64,000 bases of DNA from Lineus longissimus (lineage: Eukaryota; Nemertea; Pilidiophora; Heteronemertea; Lineidae). A program made the position numbers and the translations under genes. Location of the stretch: assembly GCF_910592395.1 (NCBI RefSeq), contig NC_088311.1, positions 11,970,501 to 12,034,500 on the forward strand, in the 5' to 3' direction. Every line of letters begins with the position of its first letter. Position 1 is the first letter of the stretch. Positions 13,501-28,500 of this stretch are shown here, piece by piece. Below the pieces are notes generated by a model. The model worked only from the letters and a program-made list of their open reading frames with translations. It was not told the DNA's origin and ran no database searches.

Positions 13501-16500
13501 CGGATTGATGCATGGCAACGGTTTGTGTGAAGCTTGAATTATATTATGACATCAACTTAACAGTCTCGCCCGGTAGTATGTAAACACTGAAACATTTCAA
13601 AAGAAACAGGTCAAACGAAACGAGTCAAATAAATGGTCAAAACGTGAAATTGAAAATGCACTATGTGGATATATCGTTTTTCAAGGCTTTGTTTTGTATT
13701 TTTACCGCATAAAAGCCACAGAAATTCAAACAGAAAGCGATTAATCATAAATAAATTTACCACAGTCCGTTTAGCTCTTTCACAATTTAGATAAACCGGT
13801 ATTTCCCCACGTAACCTCGTAACCTGCCCCAATATTTAGCGCTATCGTATACTTTAACGACAATAACGACGATTTATTGGAACACGTTGAATTGAACATG
13901 TCCAATTTTGCCTTGAACTCTTTCGAACGTAGCACTCAGACACGGAGCATCAGCAGATCAGAGGTCATTGCATTATTCATGTTATTCCGCATTTCATCGG
14001 GCATTTCCCTGCCCTAATTGGCCGCCATTATTGCCGAATGTGCTGGATCCATTCATTTCATTATTACAAGATGTTCAAAGCATATATTGATGCGAAACTT
14101 TAAGACATGATAAGGATGGTTCATTCAAACATTTCAATTGTAATTGTTTAATTTAAAACGCCATAACCTTTTATTATTTCGTTCCCAAAGTGAGTACGAA
14201 TCTGTGGCCGCGGCCATTTTCAGTTCAATTACACTGCGCGATCGCAATGCATAATGTACAGTGATTCGTCAACATGGAAGCCAATTCGGGCAGAGATAAT
14301 ATTTTGAATATTAACTCTGCTTTTGGAGATTGGCACGGGGACGAGGCCGATTTACTTATTGCGCTGAAAATGTGGAATGCCAAGGCGGGTCGCCGTGTTG
14401 CAAACAATTTACCAAATTCATCGCCTAAAAATCGATCCAGACTATCGCAGTACGCAAATAGAATTATTGTAATCATTATAACAGTTCATGAGTATAATTG
14501 TTCAGTAATATTCATTTTTATGCCATATTTTTATTTTTGACTCGTTTCGTTTGACCTGTTTCTTTTGAAACGTTTCAGTGTTTACATACTACCGTCTCGC
14601 CCAGCGTCCTGTGGCCGGCCTTGTGGCAAATCAGCAACCAGTTAGATAATGGTAGTGCTGTTCACAATCCGTAGTAAGTACAGACCTTTTACAAGTATTA
14701 TGGAATATGCGAAAACAGGTGATAATAAAAAAAGATGATGTTATGAAAATATTTTCATTTCATTAGGTAATAATGAGTAAAGGCAGCCTCTGGATACAAT
14801 AACATGTTTCCAGCAGAAAAAAAACACTGGCATTCTCGTGCAAATGTCGAAACAGTATTAAAGAAATCCAACGCCAACATTTACCACCGCAGAACTGTGG
14901 AACCCAGAACAGCCTACCTGTGTCACAATATAGTAAACCTACCCTGGGGCATAGTCACAGTAAACGACAGCCATTGAATTCTTTCCGCTGCACTTGTTCT
15001 GTCCACATCCGATAAACCTCGCTTTGGCCCAGACCACCTCTGTGTAATGTCCGCAAACTCTATTCTTCTTGCAGCGATTTTTGTCATAATCGTAGTCTTT
15101 AACCTCGTCGAACCATGCTTTCACGGACCTGGGGAGATATGTTGAATATTTTTTTGAAGACAGAACTAAGTAAAAGCCAACATCTTGGACAAATCCTGCA
15201 TTCAAAAATGGTGATAAAGTCGAAAATGCGATCATGAACAAAAGCGGAAACAGAAACAGATACAAATCCGTTAACAAAGATGATGATTGACTTTGGCGAT
15301 GATGACAATGATAATGACTAGGACGAAGACGGTGCACTTCAGTTACGACTCTGTCTTTGGGTATTCCCCTTTAGATTGCGGAAGGCCACTCGGTACGTCG
15401 ACAGTAGATTTTGTCCCAATATGAAACTCGCACTCTCTGTATGTCATACAGCCATCATGAAGACTGTTATGCTGCGATCACCGCGGACGAAGGTTTTGTT
15501 GCAAGGGCATTTTTAAATGACTGCACTCCTCAAAATGTTTTTTTCTTCTTAACCAAAGACCTTTCGGGATTTTCATTTGACCGAAAACCTCTAGGGAGTG
15601 CATTCTGAGGTTCTTTTAAAAGCTCAGAAATCTTTATTTCTTTGAGTGTTCTGTCGAGCCAGCGTGCACACAATTGGAGTATTTTCTAGAACCTTGCGGC
15701 ATAAACAAAAAAAACACAAAAGTGACTCCAGACGACACCTTGCTTGATGGAAAAACATTGCTATATTGTGCCTCCGTGTTTCCAAGGAAATTATCTCGAT
15801 ACATCCATGGTGTTGCCTTGATTGTTCGTGAAAAGAGAGGGCATGTTCCTTGCTGTAACAACGCATCGGAGTTAACAGCACGGTTCTGTCAGATGCCTGA
15901 AAGTAACGTCTTCCTATTTTAGGTGCTGCAGTCGGCTTTAGCAGTTAAAGCCTCATTCGTACGATCGTAACCTAGGACGGTAAGCGACCAGCTGGGTAAG
16001 ATTCTCATCTGAACGAGCTTTTCCGTCACACGTGTTTTAAAGTTTAGTTTTAAATAACCTATCCCAATGAGAGAATGTCCGGGGGACAAAAGAGTCTATT
16101 GTACGATGTTTCAATCAATCTCTGAAGTATCGACGGTCTAATTATACAACATACCCTCATCTGAAAACATAGGGATCGGTCCTTCTTTAAAGGGTAACTC
16201 GTGTCAAATTTCACCATATAATGTTTCAGCTGTTTTTGACAAATGACTACGTCACTTTCTCATATATCGGTAAGGTTTTCGAATCGAAATGCACATTTTC
16301 TAGAAATTGATGGTTTAATCCCGCCCGGACGGCTCGCTTCGATGCCGTTTTCTTTGATGACGTCACAACATGAACATTTTCGCGGTCGCGGTGGTTTACA
16401 TTCAGCGATTTTATAATAAATCTAATCAAAAATGGAAAATTTGAGCTTTACATTTGTGATCAACAATCAAAACGGACGTATTTCCGCAAAGTTGTAAATC

Positions 16501-19500
16501 ACATCATAGTATCACTTTAAGGGTTGACCATAGGCACCACCATTTTGGCTAGAACTTGAAATCCTAAAGCAATTACAACCTTTTCAAAACAAACGCCAAT
16601 GCCAATTTCAAGGGTGCGAGTCAGTTCTTTGTTTTTCAGAGAACCGCCTCCGGGATTTTAAAAGGGCACTCACTGCATTTTGGAGGAGTTTTAATTGCTT
16701 TAGGATTTCAAGTTCTAACCAAAATGGCGGTACCTATACCTAAAACATGAAAACCTGCCAATATTTCACTGCCAAAAACATTATGAATGCGTCTCTAAGG
16801 GTCATTTCAAGGTAGGCTAGCATATTGAAGAAGCAATCACCTATAATTTAGTAAATGGTGATTTTATTTGCAGCTTTTTCAAACGTTTTGAAAGGAACCA
16901 GTTTTGAACCCACCTTGCATTGAATTTTATTAGATAATCTTAAATTCTGGTTGAAAAGTTATTCGTTTGACCAATGAGACGAAGATTGAGTTGGATTATT
17001 ACAACAATGGATAAAATGAAACTGTGGAGTGAGACCCTTTGAGTAATGTATGCATGATTTATAATCCATTGCTGATTCTTGCTATTTTATATCGACAGTA
17101 GATCTGGTCTCGCCAGGCACTACAATCTAATTAGCTACAGAGACAAAGGAAGGGGGCTTTCTTATTAGGCAAGTACGCGTGATCATCAGGAGACTGGTGC
17201 CGAGAGGCACAGGTAGATTTTTTGATAGCTAGTGATCCAATATCATTACATCTCCCTTTAATCAATAATAAAAGTGTGTTGAATCGAAAACACGGCAAAT
17301 CTAATGTAAAACGGGGTATTTGTAGCCCTTTTTTCACCTTTAATTTTGGTTAGGCAAGAGATTTCCAGGCAGATTCTCTAAAACCGGCCTGCACCTTGTA
17401 GTGGGACCTCTTCCAATTTTACAGCCTGTAATTCAGGACATTTAATCTAAAACAATGGGGACTCCCTAATCAGAGTTCCAAGTTCCATGAAGTTCCAAGT
17501 TTCAAGTTCCAAGTTCAAGGGGGGTCATCTCAGAAATGCATTCAATGCCAAAATTCATGATTTCTCGATATATTTAATGTAGGTGGCACTTTACTATGCT
17601 GATATCTCACAGTTCTTATTGTTGGGAAGTTAAAGGGACTTCCTCCGATAGGTGGCGCCTGACTACATTGACCTTGTGCTGTATCATTTGAAGGGGTCTC
17701 TGACTGGGAGTTGATGTTAAAGGGAAACAATGCTGTGGACTTCTTCCGATAGGTGGCGCTTGACTACATTTACCTTCTGATAAATCATTTAAAGGGGTCT
17801 CTCACTGTGAGTTAGAGTGTAAAGCTTGAAAATATACAGTCCCTGTATAATGAACAAGCGGGGAAAAAACTCATTGATAAGATCATGCCGTCATCCGGGC
17901 ACTTACTCCAGCGGAGGGTCTAAATTGGCCAATTTGAACTCTGGAAATAGCCCCGGGGCATAAAATTCTATTCAATGCAATGCTGGCAACGTCCAATGTA
18001 TCGGTATGTAAAATGTATCGGCTCCCACTTGCAATCCTCAACTCAAGAACATTGACAAGAGAATAAATCTTACCTTTATTTATGCCTTACAATTTAATAC
18101 ATCTTAGAATTATAACTATTATAAAAGATTTAATTAAACCCTTTCCATCTGTCTTTGATCAACAGGAAGTTTCAATTTTGTCACTACAAGTTACAACTGC
18201 TTATAAACTTGCTCTTTGGTGGTAAAGAATCTGCAAATAAGCTGTCAAGATTGATTGATGAGTAAGGAAGCCTGTTCAGATGCTTGCTAAGGCTGGCCCA
18301 AATTAATTGTCTGTTAGCAGTAACCCTACTCAAGGTATTCATACAGGGTAGGTAGGTTTTTTCTTAATTTTCAGTGATTTTAGTGGTCAAAATCATAGAA
18401 AAACTCCAAGATGCTAAAGAAAATTACTAAAATGCCAATAAAACTTTTGGGTATGAATGATTTTGGTGGGTCAGTTGGGGTGACGGCAAACAAACAATAA
18501 ATTTGGGCCAGCCTAATTTTGGGCCTGGCAGACATTGTCAGAGGAAGGATTGGGGGTTGGCAAAATGGCAAGAGAAGGAAGAGTTAAAGGGAGACTATAG
18601 GCAGCAGTTAGGTAGGCACGTTAAAGTTAGAAAAAGTTGCCAATAGGGGTCTCCCACATCTCACAGTACATCGAAACTATATTCATGATTGTATGAGGAA
18701 CGGTACCTGGGCGAGCCCTCTGTTACATCATATGGAGCAAAAAAAACGGAGTTCAAAACTCGCATGACTTCAAAAAGAACTTCTTTGTTCCCTCTCGGTG
18801 CAAACTGTGGAGAACACTGACCGTTCAGAATTTGCATCACAAACAGAACGTCCACACTTTTGTTGCAAAAAAGTGTGGGATACACGGAAAGACCCCCCCC
18901 CCTCCGTTGCATGGTGTGGAGAACACTGACAAGGTTAAAAGCACAACAAAAAGAATTGCTGCCCCCATCGCACTTCCATCACAAGGTAAATGTATTAAAG
19001 CGCCACCTATCGGAGGAAATCGACAGCATTGTTTCCCTCTAACATTAACTCCCAGTGACAGACCCCTTTAAATGATGCATCACAAGGTTAATGTAGTCAA
19101 GCGCCAACTATCGGAGGAAATCGACAGCATTGTTTCCCTCTAACATTAACTCCCAAGGACAGACCCCTTTAAATGATGCATCACAAGGTAAATGTAGTCA
19201 AGCGCCACCTATCGGAGGACGTCTACAGCAATGTTTCCCTTTAACATTAACTCCCAGCGAGAGATCCCTTTAAATGATGTATCACCAGGTCAATGTAGTC
19301 AAGCGCCACCTATCGGAAGAAGTCTACAGCATTGTTTCCCTTTAACTTCCCAACAATAACAACTGACATTTCCAGAAAGTGAGACATCAGCGTATACATT
19401 ACGTCTATCAAGAAATCATGAATTTTGAGATGCCCCCCCCCCCCCCCCTGGTACTTGGAACTTGGAACTTGGAACTTCATGGAACTTGGAACTCTGATTA

Positions 19501-22500
19501 GGGAGTCCCAAAACAATGTCTCTGAGAGACAATACAAGACTAATATCAAAAGATACACAAACGGTATTTATTACACATGAGTGATGTTTGATGCAATCAC
19601 TCACCAACAATCAGACTTTTTTCAAACTGGTGTAAAACACAAATTTCTATTAACCAAATCTATTGTGCGATAGACGCTGTGTCAGACAACAACTTGCGAT
19701 ATTCTGACTCGACTGACGAACTTGTCGTGCACTAATAAAAAAGTATGGGTCATGTTTCAACACCAACTATGGCTGGCATCACTTGATGGTAATGCAATGT
19801 ACCATGAGAAATGTTGCTATCTAGTCAATGGTGTGGCTTTAACTGGAGACACCAGTAGCTTTGAAAATATTCTATTTTGAAATAATGTTAGAATTAACTA
19901 GTATATGAAACCTCAAATGTATCATTGTTGGTTCATAAAGGGTTGACATTGTATCTAAATCAGATAGATTAATGAAATAATATTATACAAATATAAGAAT
20001 GAAGAAACCTAGTATCTTCATCATTTATGAAAGGATACATATCGAGCTATTTATAGGGGCTACAAATACCCCGAACCAACGGGTTACAAATAACCCGCGG
20101 TACCTTGGTCAGAAAAGTGTCTCTGAAAAATTTGCTTTAAATAATGACATAAAATGCCGCATACAACATTCTCTAAACTCAATACTGATCACCAGAACCA
20201 AGTTTCAATGTATATATTAATGCCCTTTAAGAGTGGAATATTCATACCTGCAAAAATTTCGATCTCAACTTTTATTGTGCATGTGTCGATTTGTTTACTT
20301 CTTATAAGACCCCCTTTAGGAGGGGCTCTTAAGATACACGTGTGTGCGGGAGTAGATAATGTAAATGAAGTGAAATAAAGAGAGTAAATATTGTATATCC
20401 AACAAACAATTTTTTTTGGTAAATTTCTGAATTAACTCCGTTGAGTTTACCGATTTCTCCGCGATCTTCCGGTGGTGGTTGCTATCCCATTGGTTGAAAT
20501 TAAGTTAAATCTTCATGGGAATTCGCTACATCATATGCCTAAGAAATTGGCCAATTATATTAATATTTTTATCAGAGAAATATCCGTCCTAAATAATGAC
20601 AGAAAAGGGTGGTTTATTTCAATTTTGTGTCGACATGGTCGAGGTCACGTGACATAAAACAAAACAATCGCACACACCCGTCCAAAAAAGGCACTTTAAG
20701 AAAAACAAATACGTTTTTCCAGCTTAAAACCACACTGACGACAAAGTTATATTGGTCTTCTACCCAAATCTGAAGTATCAAAATGAATCACAAACCAGAA
20801 CTAGCTCTATTTAGCAAAAGTTGCGTGAAAAATTCGGGTGAGCGACATTCTGCACCCTAGCGGCCAATAATTAAACTACTTTCAGCCGTCTGCTCCAATC
20901 GTCACCGAACGAAGACACATCCTCATCGTATTCAATTCAATTTCTCGTTTGTTCAACTTTTAGAAGCATTTTCAAAGTGGTAAAGGTATCTTGCTAATAA
21001 TTACAATCATACAGAACATATATGTCCTAAAATTTCTGCAAACAAATTCATCTGAAAGTAGTAAAAGTGTGTTATTAGTAAAACGCAGTCACAACCATTC
21101 AATTTCAATTCAATCATTCTCTTCAGCTGTCCAGTCACACCCAGACTGCACTGCCCAACCTGAACAAACATTATTAAGTCAAAATGGCAAAATCAGTGAC
21201 TTCAGATCACAGTTATGCAGCTGCTGTCAAGAAAGGCCGAATTCCTCAGAAAATGGATGTGTATGATTATGTCATTGTCAAAACTGAAGTGTACAAAAAT
21301 GTACCAATAATAATAAAGAAAATATGCAGAAGGGAGTCCAACCCATTCCAATCAGACAACAAACCTGAACAGAAGGAGCAAGCCTGCTCCCCTTTTGATC
21401 CCAAACCCAGTAATGCAGCTGTTGTCAAGAAAGGCAGAATTGCTCAGTTTCCCCAGAACTCGGATGTGTATGTTCAAACTGATAGTCATGCAACTGAAGT
21501 GTACAGAAAAAAAATCAACAAAAGGGAGTCCAACCCACGCCAATCAGACAAACATATCCTACAGCATATCCTACAGCCAAACCTCGAGAACAACTGTCCT
21601 CTACCATGTTCACCTTCTGGTGAAAGCCACAAAACAACGACCTGTCCCATAGGCCAACCTGAAAATTGTCCTCAAGATGGTGGTCAAACAGATAAGCACA
21701 CCTGCCCCCTACCTGTAAATAAACAGAATGACCAGGAGCAAGCTTGTTTACAATCAGTAAATCATATCATTATCAATGAAATTATGTCCACAACTCACCA
21801 GGAATGTATCTCAACAGATTTATCTCAACAAGATATTTTCAAGCAGCCATTTGACAGTGTCATTGGAATTAGAAATAACGAATTTCAACTATACAATGTG
21901 CCCGGAGATGGCAACTGTTTTTTCCATTGCCTGACTTTGGCTTTGAATGGTTACAAATCAGACGAGATCACAAGGAAATATCGTCTTGCTATCTGTAACT
22001 ACATAATCAATAACTGGCAACAATACGAAGATAGCGTCAGTCTTCATCATGATTTGCCCATAGTTACCACAGATTGCTACCGGCAGCATATGATAACAAA
22101 ATCGGGGTACGCCACTTACACCGAAGTCCAAGCTGCCTCAAATATTTTTCAGTGCAACTTTCACATCTGGCTCCAAGGAGACAACCTGGGCCAGAGAAAG
22201 TTCCATCTCGAAATGGTTGAAACTGACAATCCCGTGCAGGACATCACTTTGTTGTTGCGCCACCAACACTACGTTCTGCTTCGTTATTCACGTCCTCTAC
22301 CCCTTACTCACCAAAGTGACATTTCCATAGGGCCTACCATCAATACTACATGTAAAGAGGGACCTGCAGCGAAAAAAAGAAACGCAATAACAACCATTCA
22401 TGGTGAGGAAACTGCAAAAAAGAAGAAAAAGATATTGAAAGATCAGCGAAGGTCAAGAAAATATGGCGTGTCATTTTCGTTGCCTCAACAAAATGGGGAA

Positions 22501-25500
22501 AGTACAAACAACAACAGACAAAATGAGAGAAAGATTAAGGCAAAAAGAGAAAAACTAATGGAACAGGACCAAGATCTTCCCGAGGCAGCACCTTTGTCAG
22601 AAGACAACCAGTTCAACATTGCCATGGATTCCATCAGGGCCTTTGAAATCGAACAGATGTCTTACAACTTCAAGTCATGTGCTATTTGCCAAGAGCGCAG
22701 ACTAGAAATGAAAATGAAGTCAGAGACAGTATGTCGCCGCTGTTCAAACGATAAAGGCCAGGTAAAAATGTTCTCTGCAGACAATTTCATGGATCCTGGA
22801 TTTGTCCCAGAAGAACTGGCAAACCTCACGATTGTTGAACAACAGCTCATTAGCAGAATATCACCATCAATTAATGTTCACATGATGAAACATGGTGGCA
22901 TTGCTGCTAATGGCCATTGTGTCACTTTCCCTCAGGCCATCACAGAGGTCAGCAAGATATTTCCAAAGCTACCTGCAGAGATCAACATCATCAGGGTAAG
23001 GAGAAAGGGAAAAAATGATACAAATAAAGAATTTAATGTTCGTCGTTTCAAAGTTCAGGCTGCCCTCGTTTGGCTTCAGAACAACAATGCAGCCTATTCT
23101 GATATAGTCATCAGTGAGGAGCGACTCTCACAACTTCCTGTTGATGGACAACTCCCTGAAGTCAACACTGTTGAATATGACGACGAGAGAGCTGAACACA
23201 TCGACGACCAAGGACCGGCTCCAGCACAGACAAATCCATTCGAGTCTGAAGACGGAATCACAACTTCTGGTGTTCTTTTGCCCGACCCGACAGTTGACAT
23301 TCGACAAAACGTTGAAAACGTCCTCGAAGAGGTAATTGGACCAGAACATGGCAAGGTCACAGCAACAAAACGTGGAAGAATAACCATTCCCTGGCCAACC
23401 AGAGGCAACAAACCTTTGTCTGAATTTACCACTCGTAACTTTTTTACCCTGGCCTTTCCTTGTCTTTTCCCCAACAGTACAGGTGACTTTTATTCAAGTC
23501 GTCGCAGATCATGTGAATCGCTGTCCGATTGGGCTGAACACCTCCTATGGTACAAGGATGGCCGATTTGCTACTCACCATTACTTCAAATTCATTGTGCA
23601 CAACATGATCATGAGACGGCGAGCTCTTGACAATTCTCGTTATATTGTCAGACAGCAGCTCGGTGACCAGCATATGACGATCGGTCACCTCAAAGAGAAA
23701 ATTGCAAATGGTGACAAAACAATCGCCAAGAAGATTCTGTACTTTGGAGCAACTTTGAGGGGGACATCCCAGTACTGGGCACAACGCTCAAAAGAGTTAA
23801 ACGCACTTATTCAGTACCAGGTCAATAAGGGTCATGGTCTTCCATCGCTTTTTACCACAGGAAGCTGCGCAGAATATCACTTCAAACCCCTCCGGCGACT
23901 GTTGAAAATGTACATTAAGGAAACATCAGGACAAGATGTAGACCTATGTAACAGGAACCAGCTTTTTTCTGCTTTGCAGAACAACTCTCACATCATAGGC
24001 CACTATTTTGATCTCCGAACCAGGTCTTACTTTGATAAGGTTATGAGGCCGGTTTTCGGAGTGGATGCCTTTTGGTACAGACAGGAATTTGCCAAGTCAA
24101 GGGGCATGATACATTGGCACGGTCTTTGTTGGCGCCAAGATCGTCAACCTCACAACATGCTCTTTGATGCCGTCCAAAAACGCCTCTCTGATGACCAAAC
24201 CGCCGAGACCTTATCAGATTGGGCAAAATCCAATTTTGGCATGACGGCTTTACATCCTGCTGGAAAAGACGAAGACGGCAATTCCAGAAAAGATCTCTGG
24301 GCTCCTCCACAAGGAACTGCACCTCCGCCACCTGAAGAGAACAATCCACTCATCAAACTCCTCATGGATGTGAGTGAAAGTCAGGAATCTATTCTTGAAG
24401 ACCACCTTCTCTTGACCAACAGGATCAATTTACACCGCTGTTCAGACGGATACTGCCTAAAAAAGACAAGAGGAAAATCGGTTGAAAAGGAGTGCAGGAT
24501 GGACTTTGGGACAGTTTCCAATCCGGGAAAACAACTTCGGGAAAAACCAGCCATAATCCCGGATAAACACAAGTCCCTCCGGCTGGAAATGGAAAGAGAT
24601 CACCCGATGCTCGTCCAGCACTCACAATTCCACACTCAGGCTTGGAGAGCAAATGGTGATATTTCCATCATCTTGTCAAAAAGTGACCCAGACAACCCAT
24701 CAGTTAATGAGATCATGGCTGTGCAGAAATACGTCAGTAGTTATGCCTGCAAAGGCAATGAGTCGACTGGCGCAGCAGCCGATCTCTTTAATGACATGGT
24801 CAATTCAACCACTGACGATGATTCCAATGCCAAGTCTGTGTGCACAAAACTACTGATGGAAACAGTAAAAAGAGATATCTCAGCCACAGAAGCAGCCTAT
24901 GAATTGTCTTCCTTACCGTTGTATCGCTGTAGTCACACTTTTCAAACCATGAGCCTCACAGGATCAAGAGTTTTGGAAAGAGATGGAGCAACTATCACAA
25001 AAAACACTCCTCTAGACAGGTATTTGGCTCGTGATCAACGTGACCAATCATCATGGTACGATTTTGTCTGCAGAAGCGGCCGGGTCCCAGTTATAGCAGG
25101 CAACAGCACTAGAGCAACTTGGCCACTTCAAGAGGACTACTGCCGTACCATGATGTTACTGCATTGGCCAGACTGGCGAAGCATTCAGGATGTCAAAGAG
25201 GACGGCACTTGCTGGAAGGACAAAATGATTGAATTTTTGTCCATGGACACTTGTCCGAACTTCCTCATAGCAGATGTTCAAAGAGCTATGATTGACGAGG
25301 AAAAGACTCACAATCAGAAACAGTACGAGGACTCTGAGGAGGAAGAGGTGGAGGAAGAAGACAACAATGATGTTCAGCAGCCGGAGTGGATGGAGCTTGT
25401 TTGCCCAAATGCTGAATATACAGATACTCCAGAGTTTAACTATGACGACGGCGGTCCTGACTATGATTGGGGAGCATCCTCACAGATGGATTATACAACA

Positions 25501-28500
25501 AATCATGGATTGAATTGGCTTAGACAGCTCAACGAACAGGAAGAAGATGATGACCAAGAACTCCGTCTTCCTGATGTTGACCTAGCATCCATGAATGCCG
25601 ATCAACAGTTTGCATTCAACCTCGTCATAAAAACACTCTTGGAGTACAGACTACTTCAAAATCCGCTTAGACTTGTTGTGGCAGGAACAGCAGGATCAGG
25701 CAAGTCTTACCTGATAAAATGTCTTGTCAAGGCAATAAGAATTATGTTCAAAACTAACAATTCTGTTCAGGTTTTAGCTCCAACAGGTAGTAGTGCAAAT
25801 ATAATATCTGGAAGGACTGTACACAGTTTTCTCAAAGTACCAACAAGTGTAAGAGCTACCAAAGAGATGACCCCTCCGGATAAATTAGTTGGATCAACCC
25901 TTCAGAAAAACTGTGATGGCTTACAGGTGTTATTAGTCGATGAACGCTCCTTGATTGGCTGCACAACACTTGGATGGATGGAATTTCTGACTGCAAATGG
26001 TGTTCAAAATGGAGCGAATTCCTCTCAACCTTGGGGAGGTATACCAGTAGTTGTCTTTCTTGGAGATGATGTGCAACTCCCACCTGTCTGCGACAGTCCT
26101 GTCTATAACCTAAAGAGTAAATCAAAAACACCTGCCGCTATTCATGGGGCCCTAGTGTGGAAGCAATTCAATCGTGCTGTTACTCTGAAAACCATTGTAA
26201 GGCAGAACAACGACCAACATCAATTTAAAAATGTCCTCTCATCATTGCGTCAATACACGACGACTCCACAAGAAGCAAAGTGGCTTCAAGACTTTCAGTG
26301 GGATAACCTCAGAATGACACATGGTCAGGACTCGCTTGACAGAATGTCAAACAACGGTTTATTTGTCTTTCCCACGCACGAACAAGAGTGGAATCACAAC
26401 AAAACCAAATTACTCGAGGCAAACCAGAATTTTCCTGTAGCACAGATCACTGCAATAAACAGTGGAAGCCATGGCAATCTGCCAAGTGACAAGGCAAATG
26501 GGCTTCAGAAAGTATTATTTCTATGCAAAGACGCCAAGGTCATGTTGACAGGAAACATCAACGTGGCCTTTGGTCTCTTTAATGGATCCATGGGCACAGT
26601 TAAAGATATCATCTACCTTAACGGACGGAATCCAAAAACAGGTTTACCGGATGTAGTTATGGTAGAGTTTCCTAAGTACACAGGCCCATCCTTCATCGCA
26701 GACGCAAACATCGTTCCAATAGTTCCGTTGGAGAGACGTATAGATTGTCACTGTCATGGCTGCAAAAGGACACAAATTCCGTTGAGACTAGGTTGGGGAT
26801 CTACGATCCACAAATGTCAAGGGATGACAATAGGTTCAAATGAACCAAACCGCTTCATCATCATTAATCCTGGAACCAGGAGTTTCGAGTCGAGAAATCC
26901 TGGTGCTCTTTTTGTTGCTATGTCAAGAGCAAAAACTGCAGGGGATACCAATACGGACCCAGACTTTGCGTGGCATCCCCATGTCATTCTCAATGAGGAC
27001 AGACTATGCCACGTTCCCAACACATCAACCATTCGTGCCAGGTCCAAAGAAATTGAAAGGATAAGAATACTAACAAACCAAACGAAGAGAGATTACCATT
27101 ACTTGGCAGGGGACAAGATCACTCAACAACATCTACAGATTCTGTCAAAACGAGCTGAAGAATGATTTCACATTCCCAAAGTTTGAGAGTAGTTAGCAAA
27201 GAGAGAACATCAAATGAACAGCAGTTATCATAAAATCTTGAAATTGGTGTCTATCAGTATCAATTCAAAAGGATCAGAATGAGGTGGGTGATAATGCCAT
27301 CGCTTCCCTAAAACAGTTGTCTCCATTCGGAATGAGGCGGGTGATAATCCCATCGCTTACCTCAAACAGTTGTCTCCATTCAGAATGAGGTGGGTGATAA
27401 TGCCATCGCTTCCCTAAAACAGTTGTCTCCATTCGGAATGAGGCGGGTGATAATCCCATCGCTTACCTCAAACAGTTGTCTCCATTCAGAATGAGGTGGG
27501 TGATAATGCCATCGCTTCCCTAAAACAGTTGTCTCCATTCGGAATGAGGCGGGTGATAATCCCATCACTTACCTCAATCGGTTGTCTCCATTCAGAATGA
27601 GGTGGGTGATAATCCCAACGCTTACCTCAAAAGGTTGTCTCCATTCAGAATGAGGTGGGTGATAATGCCATCACTTACCTCAAACAGTTGTCTCCATTCA
27701 GAATGAGGTGGGTGATAATCCCATCGCTTCCCTCAAACAGTTGTCTCCATTCAGAATGAGGCGGGTGATAATCCCATCACTTCCCTCAAACAGTTGTCTC
27801 CATTCAGAATGAGGCGGGTGATAATGCCATCGCTTACCTCAAACAGTTGTCTCCATTCAGAATGAGGCGGGTGATAATGCCATCGCTTCCCTAAAACAGT
27901 TGTCTCCATTCAGAATGAGGCGGGTGATAATCCCATCGCTTACCTCAAACAGTTGTCTCCATTCAGAATGAGGCGGGTGATAATCCCATCGCTTCCCTCA
28001 AACAGTTGTCTCCATTCAGAATGAGGCGGGTGATAATCCCATCGTTTACCTCAAACAGTTGTCTTCATTCAGAATGAGGTGGGTGATAATGCCATCGCTT
28101 ACCTCAAACACTTGTCTCCATTCAGAATGAGGCGGGTGATAATGCCATCGCTTACCTCAAAAAGTTGTCTTCATTCGGAATGAGGCGGGTGATAATGCCA
28201 TCGCTTACCTCAAACAGTTGTCTCCATTCAGAATGAGGCGGGTGATAATCCCATCGCTTCCCTCAAACAGTTGTCTCCATTCAGAATGAGGTGGGTGATA
28301 ATGCCATCGCTTACCTCAAACAGTTGTCTCCATTCAGAATGAGGCGGGTGATAATCCCATCGCTTCCCTCAAACAGTTGTCTCCATTCAGAACGAGGCGG
28401 GTGATAATGCCATCGCTTACCTCAAAAAGTTGTCTTCATTCAGAATGAGGCGGGTGATAATCCCATCGCTTCCCTCAAAAAGTTGTCTTCATTCGGAATG

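Noticed and set aside
14274-14540. An 88-residue open frame
   Set aside because: It lies wholly inside the 9-bp-TSD element at 13572-14593, has no domain and no coding bias I can defend.
23094-23474. Minus-strand open frames within the Helentron ORF
   Set aside because: They are shadows of the 1993-residue plus-strand frame and show no domain.
27274-27568. Repeated open frames on the minus strand in the satellite
   Set aside because: They arise from the tandem DNA repeat itself. A 53-bp unit shifts frame at each copy and no protein repeat results beyond three units.
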